Shown here: one piece after another, positions 49,624 through 62,915 of the stretch | Layout of the letters: every line of letters begins with the position of its first letter | Numbering within the stretch: the stretch's first letter is position 1 | Source: Sipunculus nudus | Taxonomy: Eukaryota > Annelida > Sipuncula > Golfingiida > Sipunculidae | Reading direction: 5' to 3' | Assembly (NCBI GenBank): GCA_026874595.1 | Contig: CM049316.1 | Span: 27,635,339 to 27,699,338 of the forward strand | Length of the DNA stretch: 64,000 nt | Notes under the pieces: model-generated | Told to the model about the DNA's origin: nothing | Databases searched by the model: none | What the model saw: the letters and a program-made list of their open reading frames with translations, nothing else | Program-made: the position numbers and the translations under genes

Positions 49624-51190
49624 ACTAGAATAAGGGTAGCCCACAAGCACCTACTTGTATCCACTGAATACAGCCCTGATGAAAATTTTGATCTGGGCTG
49701 GTCCAGATTACAATCCTGTGGTGAAGACTTCAGGATTTAAATCTGGTCTGGACTGATTTTAAACTGGGCGGGACCAGATTAGAATTTTGATCTGGGCTGG
49801 TCAAGTGTACAATACTGTGGTGGACAGACTTTAAACTTGGCCAGCCAAGATTAGAATTTTGATCTGGGCCAGTCAAGATTATAATCCTGTGGTGAACTGA
49901 TATCAAACTAACCGGCCAGCCCAGATCAGAATCCTAATCTAATCCTAGGCTAGCTTGATTCTTATCATCTTAAATCAGATAATACAGTCAGCATTTATTC
50001 CAGCTACACCATGTTGAAGGGCACAAAACACAAAATGAAGAATATCCTTTAAATAGTTTAGGCAACAAAAAAGCTAACCAACAAATGTAATGTGCTTCTA
50101 TGGTTTCATCTATTCTTCAAGCATGCAAGTTCACATCAACTTCACCTAAAAAAGCTTCATAAATATCACAATTTTAGAATATGTATCAGTTCTAAGAAAT
50201 CTCATTCAAGTAAATATCATAATTTTCAACTAAACTGTGATATTTATCTGTTCTGAAAATCCAAATTAAATGTGTAATACTAAATATATACATGCATAAT
50301 TAAATACCATCTTTACTCATTTATAAGTAAACAAAAATATTTTAAGTCTTGAAGTAGTTTTCCCCTGTAAAATATTAATGTTTAACATGATTATTTTATA
50401 AATATATTTTAGTCATTTTACATGGGGTCAAATTACAAAATTTAATATGACAGGAGTCCAAACAATGATATTTTCATAGAATATAAAAATAAATTCATTA
50501 AATATTAATTATTATGGACTTAAAATGTTTTGCAAATTCTTTGAGATGATTGAAGGCCAGCTAGGGTAGATTTACTGTAATTGAAGCCAGCCTAGGAGTA
50601 GATTAAGATTCTGATCTGGGCTGGTCCAGTTTAAAATCAGTCCAGACCAGATTTAAATCTTAAAGTCTCAAACAGGATAGTAATCTGGACGGGCCCCGGT
50701 CAAAATTTTAATTTGGGCTGGCCCATTTTCAAACTGGCCTGACCCAGATTAGAATTTTGATCTGGGCCATTCCAGATCTAAATTTGGATCTGGGCTGGCC
50801 CAGTTTTAAATTAGGCCAGATTCTAATCAGGGCCTCCACATATACACATGCAAAATTTCAGGCTGATACGTCCAAACAGTCCTCAAATATTAATATGGAT
50901 GTCTGCTGTGTAAATGTGAATGTAGGTGGCACCACCTGTCATAAAATTGAGAAAGCTATCCAAGATGTATACTTATGCAAAATTTCAGGTGAATAAGTAT
51001 GACCACTGCAGAGATTTACAAGTGATTTAATCCAAAGCATATGAACAGATGGACCCTGTGCAAAAATGGTTGCAGGTGGCGCAAAGAGTCTTTGTATGCT
51101 ATAAAACTATCCAAGAACTCAACTCATGCAATATTTTAGCTTGACTGGTCAAACGAGTCCCAAGATAAGTAGGTTTATGTGTGAATACAG
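49624..51190 (+). mobile_element. Element B2, degenerate, split by an inverted-repeat insertion
   Basis: Starts ACTAGAATAAGGGTAGCCCA like B1 and has a perfect palindrome ACAAG-CACCTA-CTTGT (49643-49658) followed by TATCCACTGAA. Sequence like a B 280-bp unit (GGTGGCACCACCTGTCATAA, AAAGCTATCCAAGATGTATA) appears only at 50840-51190. Between them lies 49673-50836, whose ends CCCTGAT and ATCAGGG are inverted. That insert holds many copies of GATCTGGGCTGGTCCAGATT-like palindromic words on both sides of about 600 bp of AT-rich sequence. The 3' hairpin was not found. Confidence 0.55.
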
Positions 51191-51459
51191 ATGCATGGAT
51201 GGATGATGTGCAGAGAAAAAAGGTCAGAGGTCATGTCAGCTGATCATAAATCTGAATTTCTTAAAATTCTGTCCAGTGGTAACATAGGTGTAACAGCGAC
51301 AGCAGCATCAGGCCGTAAACAATGGTACCTGCAAAACTGTGTGTAGGAGGATACAATTAAAAGCATTATAAGACCTGAATAACCATAACTGCAGCTTAGT
51401 AAGACTGCAGAGTCTTTTTATCATTTAATCTGATATTTCCTACAAGTACAAAATACTTA

Positions 51460-52662
<1,203 letters not shown>

Positions 52663-52733
52663 CTGATGTAATGCAGTAAGGCCATCTTCATTTGTAACGT
52701 CAGGATCAACACTGCTTGAGAGCATATTCCTCA
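52663..52733 (-). CDS. PPP1R16: PPP1R16-like exon: start of ankyrin repeat 2
   Basis: This 71-nt exon follows a good polypyrimidine tract and acceptor TTCTTTCAG (AG at 52734-52735) and ends at donor CATCAG|GTGAGG. Two bases (TG) complete a codon from an unseen upstream exon, probably Val as in the family's EVR motif, so the preceding intron is phase 1. It encodes RNMLSSSVDPDVTNEDGLTA then LHQ. PDxxNEDGLTALHQCCID across this and the next exon is a strong PPP1R16/PPP1R12 ankyrin signature. The ATG inside the exon is not a start, since the acceptor and family alignment continue upstream. The RVxF (KVSF) PP1-docking exon expected just upstream in the protein was not found to the right of here. 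Confidence 0.94.
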
Positions 52734-54899
52734 CTGAAAGAATAAAAAAAACCTTATTATTGTAAGATTAAATATTTGGCATGCAAAATATGGACCTAAA
52801 ACAAATATGACATACTACTGAAATAAACACAAGCATATTTCTGCCCTTAAGAAAAATAAATAAATAATATAAATGAATCGGGTCAGTTTTATCATGAAGG
52901 TAATCATATACATAGCTATGGTTGTCATTTTATTTGCAAGGGTTTAGATTTTGTGATTTTCACAAATGGAATTTTATAATAATCGCAATATGAAACCTCA
53001 GAAATAAGATGCCTCATACACTTACATGATGCATCTGCACAAATGGATTAGTTATCACACCTTTGTAAACATGGTTCGTTAATCAGTAACCTAATCTGTA
53101 CATTGTATTAGACCCGCCCATGCAAACACATTATTAATAATAATTAATGACTGTAACAGAAATAAATTAGATAAAGTGGGATTTATTCATATCATGTAAT
53201 AAAAACAAATACTGTTGTACTTAGATTTTATTTGTTTTCTAGTACGATTGCGAAAATGAAACCCTCGCAAATAATCTAATTAAAAATGTAGAAATCATGA
53301 AACTTCAACCTCATGAATATGCATGAAGCCCACCACAGTATGCTCACTGAATTTACCATGACAAAAAGAGAGAGGGGTGGGGAGAGAAAGAAAGTGTGAC
53401 TGAGAAATAGAAAAAAGAAAATGAGTATCCTACAAGCATGAAGGTGCTGGTAACAATGACATAATATATGTCAATCAAGGTTGACACATAACAGTATATG
53501 TAGATAAAAATATATCTAATATGCTTTGTATTAATAATTAAAATACATAATTTAAGACTGCAAAATATATTACTGGGCAAACATGCATGTGTATGTGTGT
53601 ATGACTGTGCATAAACAGGATATACAGAAAGAATAACCAGTAAAATAACTGGATGGAATTTATTACTATCAGAAACAGAAGACTTTATGCACTATAACCA
53701 AACTCCTAATGTTATAATATTACAAGTCATTAAGAGACATTCTCTCCTTTTGACTTGTTATATTATCTGTATATTATATGTTCATATAATACAATTACAA
53801 GGAAAAAAAATGCTTTTAAGTAATTAGAATATAAATTTCTAAACAACCTAAAATAACAAAATTCACAATCATGCCCTTCTCAGCAAGGGACAATCAATAA
53901 TGAGTAATTAGTCATCAATGTTGCAATAAGAAAGAGCAGCATGATGATACCTTTAAACTTTATTAGTCACATCTGTGATACATAGGACACCAACTGATAC
54001 GTTCACCCCCCAGATGCACGCTGACCACAAATGCGATTTTTATTCCTGATAGACTACAGAACGAGCATCATCATGGGCGTCAAATTTCTAGACTGCCTCC
54101 TGCGTTAACTTGGTGACAGGAAACTGCCTGGCAGACTAATTTCTTACAGATCACTATTACACAGTTTGCGTTACCTGCTACGAATAGTAATGAAGGAATA
54201 GCAGTATACGGCAGATCTACAATGAGCCTGTTTAATGCAGAACGGCACTGCATGAACACAAAAGATCATCTCTGTCAAAATGTTTATCCATAAATAATGG
54301 ACTCTGCATATTTTGTAGAAAACAAAACAGAAACAAAGAAATATAAAAGAGAAAATTCTATTGTTTATGTTGTCTTTTTCATCATCCAATCTCAATTTCT
54401 TTTTCATGATAATGCTGAATTTATGCATTCATATATCTCTTCATATCTGACATGATGTGATATGTCTCTTTGGTTGAGAGACTTGCTGATAGTAAAATTT
54501 CGCAATTTTTACCTATTTCATGATTTGCAAGGGTTTCATTTTCACAACTTCACAATACAAAGACCTATACACAGAGCATGTATAACCATTATTTAAGTAA
54601 ATTAATTATATCAAATATTATGTGCACAAAAACTTATTAACAAACAAATACTGTCTGTTAATGGCAGACAAGATTTTACCAGTAATAACAAATAAATATT
54701 GTTCTTTAATTGCATGGAAAAACATGATATCATTTAACATATCAACCTTTGAACATACACAACCTATTTTTATTCATAATTTCAATTAACCTTTTACTTT
54801 TAAATCCACGATGGGATGTCTTATTCAAAAAGTTATATTTTTCGCAGTAATTCACCCTTTGCGAATATAGCGAATTTGAAACCCTCACTTACAAAAAGG
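52734..54899. repeat. Upstream intron with scattered copies of dispersed repeat I
   Basis: Short repeat copies share GCAAGGGTTT-A-ATTTT-C and the inverse GAAACCCTCGCAAA or GAAACCCTCACTTA. They lie at about 52935-53020, 53225-53335, 54500-54570 and 54800-54895, and resemble 36070-36155. The parts are mutually inverted, suggesting decayed small MITEs. The rest is AT-rich with a purine-rich patch at 53361-53420. No upstream exon of the gene was recognised. Confidence 0.45.
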
Positions 54900-55436
54900 C
54901 AACCTCAGTACTGATCTGATGGTAGATGTTTTTGTTGTATTACAATCAGCAGCCACTTTGGCAGGATTGCCCCCATGTTATAAACGTAGTGGATATAAAC
55001 AAAATGGACACTTTGTGAATTGTGGGACCAGCTCTTTTTGGATTATTTCTATCAAAGATGCAAGAGATTATCTTCATTTAATACATGTCAGGAAAAGGAA
55101 AAGGCCCCTCTAAGTTAATAATTTTCAAGTTCTGAACTGTTTCTGATGGCTGACAGATATAATACCACTGCTCAGGATAAGTAACTATACCTCATTCTTT
55201 TAGCAGATTACAAATTTGTTAGTGTATGCAAGAAAATTAACAAAACTTGCTTGATACAAGTTTTGTAATTTACTGTAAACAGGGTTGAAAAGATACAAAT
55301 ATATATATACTTCAGTTAAATTAATCAGATTTCTTAAATATTCTTAAGTTCTATCATACTTATATTTAAAAGGTTATTCCTTCAGTTTTCCATTGCATCT
55401 ACCATAGTCTCTTACTAAAATAAGATTTTCACATTA
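54900..55436. other. Intronic stretch, nothing recognised
   Basis: No repeat, exon or motif is recognised here. A 64-codon reading at 54919-55113 has no family resemblance. Confidence 0.5.
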
Positions 55437-55745
55437 GGCCAAAAAAATAAAAGGGTATGGTTCTCAGGCACTTTTTTTCAGAAATCAATGCGGGCGGGCG
55501 GTATTTTATTTTGGACCTTTTTTTTGTATGTTTCGATAAAATTTCATATGATCAGGGAAAAGCATGTAAATGACAGGTTTCTTCTTGCTAAACAGGTAAA
55601 AGCACTACATAACAAAGAAAATCGTATGGAAATTGTATTATTTTACCTTCTTGAATGATGAAAATCAAAATAAAAATGTTTGATGCGGGGGGTTAAAATT
55701 GATGCGGGCGGTGCCTGAGAACCATACCTTTTATTTTTTTTGGCC
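55437..55745. mobile_element. PIF/Harbinger-type MITE, 309 bp
   Basis: Long, nearly perfect terminal inverted repeats of about 36 bp. The left begins GGCCAAAAAAATAAAAGGGT and continues ATGGTTCTCAGGCAC; the right is its inverse, starting GTGCCTGAGAACCATACC and ending TTTTTTTGGCC. TTA flanks both sides (55434-55436 and 55746-55748), the TWA-type duplication typical of PIF/Harbinger. A second inverted segment GCGGGCGG / GATGCGGGCGG-like motif lies just inside. The high arm identity suggests a fairly young copy. No transposase. Confidence 0.88.
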
Positions 55746-58700
55746 TTAGAGTTTTGATTATTCTTGGTACAATGAGACAGCATTGCTGCCAGCTGAGGAC
55801 TTCTAACCTCAAGGCTACATTGTTAAAAGTAACTTCCTAAGGGGACAAGCTCCCAAGGACCAAATAAAAGATGGCATGATCAGGACCATCAGCAACAATC
55901 AATGTTCTTCTGCTAACCTATTCATGCTGTCGACAATGGACCTTATAAAACTTTCATGACCTCTGTAATAAAGTTTTGATAATATTGATATGCATGAAAC
56001 CATGCAGTAAAACCAACAATATGTTGCTCTGTTAAAGCACATCTGTAGAGGGATATGGGAACTGACTTGGGACTTATAAATGGCCTAATACATGGAATCT
56101 ATACAGCATTCCTTAAAGTCAGAGAACTGCCACTGATTCGGCAATGCAGGAATGGAAAATTGGCTGAAAATTCCATCCCAGAAATCCATACATTACAGCA
56201 CTCTGATTTTTCAAGAGAAAATAATGAATTTTATTCCTAGTTACCGTCAGTTGAGTCTTTAGTGTGATGAAGTAACCTTGCTTACAACAATAACCCAAGC
56301 ATTTGATGTTTCTAAAGCCAAATAATTCCTTGTCAAACTGCCCAGACATCAGTTCATGCTCAGAGGTAATGGACTGATTGGAACATAAGGTGAGGCTGAA
56401 TCCATGTAAAATATATTCGGAAATATTCATAATCACAATATATTCAGAAGACATTGTTCAGACAGACAAATACATTGGGTCATTCAAATCTGGAAAATGA
56501 AATTTTTTTCAACAGAATAAATTCTCTCCTCTGAATGTACCAAAATTACCCAGGAAATTTTGTCACCTCTAGGATCATGTGGACATTTTTTTGTGGATTT
56601 AATGTTGTCTTTTGTCCATGGACATTATGTATGTGCAGCATTTGTTATTCAACATTTATATATGTCAAGTGGAATTATGTCTGTGGATAGTGTGCCTTTC
56701 GTCTAAGGACATTATGCAGTGTGGAATTCAGCCATCCACACTATGTCACGTGGCATCTGTCTGTAGATGACATTTTGTTCCTAGGATGTTAAGACTTGAG
56801 CCATTTGTTCATAATCTTACTTTAATACTGACAAAGGTAAGTGACTAACATTCAAGTATTTATACACCTATCAGGTCCTCATTTTTACATCTCTGCACTT
56901 GCCTTTAACTGATATAAAGTCTCTAAATTGATCTTTATCCATTCAGCACACATTTGCTCAGATTCTGGCACTACATGAACTTAACAAGCCTGTCTCAATT
57001 CAGGAGTAAACTTTATAGTAATTTTGATGTTAATCACAATTTTGTCTATCGGTTCAATCAAAATTATGCTTAAGGAGCATGTAGAACTAAAGTCTCAGAC
57101 TCAAGCAACCTGTAGCTGCTTGATAAAGCCAAACATCTTCAGTCATTCACAAAGGAACTAACAACATAACTATAAGGAGCAAATCTAAAAGGAGACATTT
57201 ATGTGTGCAATTAATTGTTCGACATACATGTCTTTATTTTTAGGAAATCATTTTCCTCTTTATTATTATAGGATTTCCGCCATTATCCAGCTACATAGGA
57301 CTTTGTAATTAACTTCTAATGCTGAATGTCCTGTTCAATCCATGCAGGCCGGATCAAGCCAAATTTGAATTCAGCTGAGAGTTAATTACTGTATTACAGC
57401 TAAGTTAGACCATGAAGACCCATGGAGTCTGGTCCTGTTATCTACTATGGTTAATGATTAGCCACAGAGCAGAGTTCATGATTAAGTTGCCTCTGTCAAC
57501 CAGCAACAAGCACCTTAGCATGGGACAGCAGTTAACCCTTGTAATCAGACCTAATTTGTTTGCTGTGTGGTGAGCCTATCAGTGCTGCTAATGGCCACAG
57601 CCAGGACTGATTGCCTGCCTTCCCTGCAGAAGAACTTTTGTTACCCAATAGGACAACCACAGTGCCCCAATCAATATCCCTATGTTCCTTTTCCCTCTGG
57701 CTATTAATACAAAACCCATTTAAGGCCATTATAAATTTCAGACTAAGAATCAATACCCCTTTACCCTTCCATTTACTGTGTATGTATTTACTGTTCAAGA
57801 TTCCAAGTTGCTTCTAGCTATAACTAAATACCATTGCCTCTAGATTAAATAAGAAAAAAAATGCATGTTTTTTTTTCAGGTGACAGTTCCATATTCCCTC
57901 AGGACTGACAAAAAGTTTAAAATGAAACACTACAGACAATTTAATAATGGCATCTCCATCTGAAGCTGAGCTGAACACATGCACCTTCTGTATTAAGTCA
58001 TCATAATCTTTGTTTCCATTTCTCCTTACTATAAAATTTGTATGTTCACCAATTCCTGGTCTCCAGCTATTTAACATCTTTCATTTTGTTACTGAGGGAG
58101 TTGGCTGGAACATAAAATTAGTATATGTCAACAGTCAAGCTCCATCTGTTGCCTTACTTATCAACATTCCAGTTTCTTTTTTCAAAATTTCTGTTTGCTC
58201 CGGAGAAATAACTGAAGAAAAGCTTCACATTCTCAGTTCAATCAATCACTGTTATAAATGGGTTCAAGGAGTTCCTTTGGCAGAGTTTGGGATCCCTTGC
58301 CCAAATTGCTCCTTTCATTCGCCAATGAAAATGTACATTTCTATAGATGTATGAGTAATCTGGGAAAGTCCAGTAAAAAAGTAAGAAGGAGACTACAGAG
58401 AAGTAGATAATAGCACATGTTGTATCTATCATTGTGCCAGCTATAGCCATTTGTTGCCTTAATGGCAACCATGAGGTCCACCTGAATTACGAGTGTCAGG
58501 TTTAGGATTTCACTCTGTGTCCCCACTTAACTGAATTACATCTGAGGGCCTGCCATATAGAGTCAAATGCCCACACAGAGTTTCACCCTATGTAAAATTA
58601 TTAAGCCCCACTTTATGCTAAGGATCCACAGCATGTACATACTGTGTACTTCTTTTTGAGAAACAAGCAGAGAAAGGATTATGAGAGTAAAGTACATAAG

Positions 58701-59466
58701 AGCTATATATATGTGTCTATATATTACTTGGTGTATTGTTTATTTTTCAGTTTTTCAGTATGGACTATGGACATGTTTGTAGTTTATATTAGGATATATT
58801 CAGTGAAGTCATCAGACTGTATATGGCAGAACCTGATGCAGAATCCAATTAAATCAGGCTTCCTGCAACAGCGCTGCATATAAACTGCCTCTGACTACAA
58901 TCAGGTGAAAGGCCTTTCAGTACAAGTCTACACCTTATATCTTATTATATCTGCCACATACAATGTACAGCAAAATGAACCAGCCACCAACAGCATTTGA
59001 TATTTTCTCCTTTTAGGGAACATCAGAAGACTGCTAGCTATATTGAGATTTTTGCTTTTATAATGTTCACAAGACTTACTAAGACAACTAAGTCATGCAG
59101 AGTTCTGCAACAGTGTCAGACTTTAATCATATTGGTAGTACATGCAAGCCAGCACAGTGTACATTCCTTTAGGCAAAACCAGTTGGTTCCCAGGGCCAAC
59201 CCGTCAATTTTGACCCCCTGTATATATAACAATGTGTATTTTCATTTTAAGTAGAAAACTACGAATTTTGAGCTGATTTTCATAATGAGCCTAACTTAAA
59301 CCATCTGATATAATCTGTGAGTGGTCATGTAATAAATTTTGTATATATTGGTTTGTCTTGTTTCTCTGATTAAAAGGTGGTTATAAGTTCTTTCATTATT
59401 AAACAAGTTAACCTGTACAACTAAATTAAGCAAATGTATAAACAAACAAGAATGGCTTACAGATAT
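55746..59466. other. Intronic or upstream stretch, nothing firmly recognised
   Basis: Unique sequence. A degenerate repetitive patch at about 56570-56780 reuses GTCTGTGGAT-, GACATTATGT- and GTGGAATT-like words. Overlapping ORFs at 57532-58526 on both strands lack family resemblance. No exon with a K/R-V-x-F motif followed by an ankyrin start was identified. Confidence 0.45.
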
Positions 59467-60440
59467 ATGTCCCCCCCCCCCCCCCTATGGGACATCCCAA
59501 AACATTAGGGGTAAAATATGCACTATCTCAAAACAATGATTCTAGATTTCAGCAGATTTGACATTTAAGATCATAGTCAACGTCACCAGATCATAGTCAA
59601 GGTCACCACTTTTTTTTAACTCCAATGAGATTTTGGCGGAAAGATTTGGTGTTTCAAATTTGAAGAAAAATCTTCAGTAGTTCCAAAATTATGGGGGTCA
59701 CAAAAAACCTAGAACTGCATAAATTTGACCTTGAAGATCAAGGTCAAGGTCACCAGTACCAAATATATTCCAAGAACCCAATTAAAACAACTTGTGTGTC
59801 AAATGTTAGGGAAAAATCTGCAATACTTAATAAGTGATTGTGTTCACGAGACAATAACTATAAATCGGCTTATCTGACCCTGAAGATCCTGGTCAAGGTC
59901 ACTGGTTTTTGAACTCACCCAAGAACTTGGTAGGAACAATTTGTGTACCAAATTTGAGGGCAAAATGTATAGGGGCAGGGTTCACAAAAATTTTACATTT
60001 CAGCAGATTTGACCTTGAAGATGATGGTCAAGGACATAGGGTTTCGAACTAGTCCAAGATTTTGGTAGGAACAGTGAGTGTTTCCAGTACTGGAGGAAAA
60101 TATGCAGCTCTTCTTAAGTGATCACGTTCACAAGAAAATAACTATAATTTGGCTGATTTGACCTTGAAGATCCTGGTCAAGGTCACCTTTTTTTTTACTC
60201 ACCAAAGAACTTTGTCAGAAAAATTTTTATACCAAATTAAAGCCAAAATGTGAAATAATTAAAAACACATGGGATTCACAAAAATTTTACATTTGGGCAG
60301 ATCTGACCTTGAAGATGAAATTCCTTACTGGATTTCGAACTCGTTGGACCTCGTAGGTACAATGGGTGATTCAATTTTGAGGAAAATATGTAGCCCTTTA
60401 AAAGTTATCACATTCACATGATATCCTACAGAGGACAATG
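59467..60440 (+). mobile_element. Element J: about six 146-bp units
   Basis: The 5' palindrome ATGTCCC/GGGACAT (59467-59495) encloses a C15 run. Units marked by GAYCTTGAAGATCnnGGTCAAGGTCACC recur near 59728, 59874, 60008, 60155 and 60302, preceded by a less clear one near 59556. They alternate CAGATTTG with CTGATTTG and also carry TTTGAGGAAAATATG and TTCACAAAAATTTTACATTT. These units are homologous to the 145-bp units in the first half of element H. A definite 3' hairpin was not found; the array fades near 60440. No ORF. Confidence 0.65.
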
Positions 60441-62259
60441 AATGGCGATGACAGACGCTTTCACTGAAAACAACACGCCCGGGGGAGGGGGAGTGTAAGG
60501 GAGAGGAGACATAATTAATACAAATATACAAAAAAAAAGACTTTCCTGGTGTCAAAGTTATAAACCAACAGTTCATTGCAAAATTCAGTTAAATCATAAC
60601 CAAGCAGGTTGACTTAGAGTGATTGACTGTTAACCACTCGATCGGCCTTTGGAAGTGAAAATTTCTGCAAATTGTGGTAGGGCAATCTTTAAAGATGCCT
60701 CCATCATATTTATAATCCCTTTTTATCTTAAAATATCTCTACCTTTATCAGTATGAATAAAGAGGAATATTATTAATGGACATTTAAACGTGCAATAGCA
60801 TGCGACAAAACATGAAACACCATCATGCAGTACACACTGTGCCCCTGGATAGGATCACAGGGCAATTTATATAATGAATATTTCACATAGGGCAAATAAA
60901 AGTTAGATGTTACTTGCCAAACCAGGAATGGAAAGTGAATATGTCAAGCTCTGTAAAGTAAAACCCATTTGTGTAAAATCTCAAATTTCCAAATTTGACT
61001 TAATTAGGAACCATTTTTTAAATTTACCTAAATAAACGTTACCACAAATACACATATCTTTACATAATAAATTAACATCAAACTAGCACATTTTACTCCT
61101 GTAATTTTCAAAATTAATTCTATAGTGCACGATTTCATCATTAATATCAGTTATGGGAATGTAAAAGATGGAATATTACATTCTGAAAAACAGTTTGCAA
61201 TTTTTAAACATGACACCTGAATATCATATCATTTCAGTGAATTTCTTACAGTAAAAAAGAATATCCCTAGAGAAGAGAATATTTAATTGTCTGTGTGAAA
61301 TAAAAGGCAAACATAGGAAATCACTAAACAGAGCAACAGGGGGTGTCCCATGTAGCAAAGGATCATGGGATACCTGTCTAGGACCCTGCTGACCTATTAA
61401 TAGTCTGCTGCCATGCAATCTCCCCAACAGAGCTATTCCTGCTGGCTTGGTTATGGCCTCCTTCCAGGTAACAATCAATGAAGATAAGAAAACAAGAGAT
61501 CAAAAGAGTAAGAATGTAGGTCAACATGAATAATACACATATATCTGGAGCTTATGCATTCCTGTACATACACATCAAGTGTGTGTTTGCATTGATGGCA
61601 AAAAATAACCAATGATCCATTATTTAATGATTATTTCATGTCCCTTTTATTTAACTGTGAACTATATAGGCTGTATGGAATTATGCCCTAAATATTAACA
61701 CGGTAAATCCAGTTTAACCTGTACATCAAGGTGAAAGGTCAAGGTAATTGACACTTATTTGTTGTACAAGGTTACATTTTAAATTAATGCTGTTTGCTAT
61801 TTTGTGTCCCGTCTTTGTTATATCTCTGGCAGAATAAGAATATCTAAACAAATATAATATTACTTCTTGCATGTGCATACAAAATCATTTATGATGGATT
61901 ATACAAAAATGTGATCTATTTAATAGATCATAATGAAAACCACCAATCATCAATATAACCAATGAATCGGCATACCACTGGTGTGCATGTGACTGAATAT
62001 AAAAAAATTTTTAAGAGTAATAGGCATATCAAACAGCACAAACTGCAAAGATATGAAAATATATGAAGCTCGTATTTGAATGAAAATCCAGGATTTTCTG
62101 TAATAAATATAATACTTAAAGTATTATCCAATATCCTAAATGTCCTGAGAGAGTTGACACTTTTAAAAGTATTATGTAAATGTCCAATGCTTCCATTGCA
62201 AGAAGAATACAGAGAGGGCAAAGGCAGGAAATACTTTTCCAAAACAACATTTAGATCTG
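60441..62259. other. Stretch with nothing recognised
   Basis: Contains a short GGGGGAGGGGG run near 60481. The minus-strand readings at 61224-61478 and 61928-62299 have no recognised family. Confidence 0.5.
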
Positions 62260-62915
62260 ACAACCATAGCCAATAGCAGGACCTGTCAATCATAGCCAAT
62301 TGCAGGACTTGTCAATCAAAGCTAATAGCAGGACCTGTCAATCGAGAACAGCAGCAGGACCTGTCAATAGCAGACAGTGGCAGGACCTCTCAATCACAGA
62401 CAGTAGCAGGACCTGACAATCACAGACAACAGCATGCCCTGTCAATCATAGTCAATAGCAGGACCTGTCAATCATAGCCAGTAGCAGGACCTGTCAATCA
62501 TAGTGAGCAGCAGGATGTGTCAATCAAAGACAGCAGCAGGACCTGTCAATCACAGACAGTGGCAGGACCTGTCAATCACAGATAGCAGCAGGACCTGTCA
62601 ATCACAGATAGCAGCATGCATGACCTGTCAATCACAGACAGCAGTCAGACCTGTCAGTCACAGACAACAGCACGGAACCTGTCAATCACAAACAGTAGCA
62701 GAACCTCTCAATCAGAGACAAGAAGCATGACGTGTCAATTACAGACAGTGGCAGGACCTGTCAATCTCAGAAGATAGCAAGACCAGTCAATCACAGAAAG
62801 TAGCAAGACCTGTCAGACAGAAGCAGGACCTGTCAATCACATGCAGGCAGTAGCATGACCTGTCAATCATAGAAAGCAGCAGGACCTGTCAATCACCCAC
62901 AGCAGTAGGACTTTG
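62260..62915. repeat. Minisatellite, about 26-27 bp period, about 24 units
   Basis: The unit is close to AGCAGGACCTGTCAATCACAGACAG. Variants alternate CACAGACAG, CATAGCCAAT and CAAAGACAG. Several units are shortened or carry insertions. The plus-strand reading at 62503-62730 (CQSQTAV-type peptide repeats) is a by-product and has stops in most of the array. No copy elsewhere in the window. Confidence 0.9.

Noticed and set aside
56119-56454. 111-codon minus-strand ORF overlapping a plus-strand ORF
   Set aside because: No recognised motif, no splice context linking it to other exons, and an average chance length for 64 kb of AT-rich DNA.
61928-62299. 123-codon minus-strand ORF
   Set aside because: Composition resembles translated AT-rich non-coding DNA and it overlaps the minisatellite edge; no domain is recognised.
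62503-62730. 75-codon ORF with CQSQTAV-type peptide repeats
   Set aside because: Arises from the minisatellite; the frame is not kept over the array.
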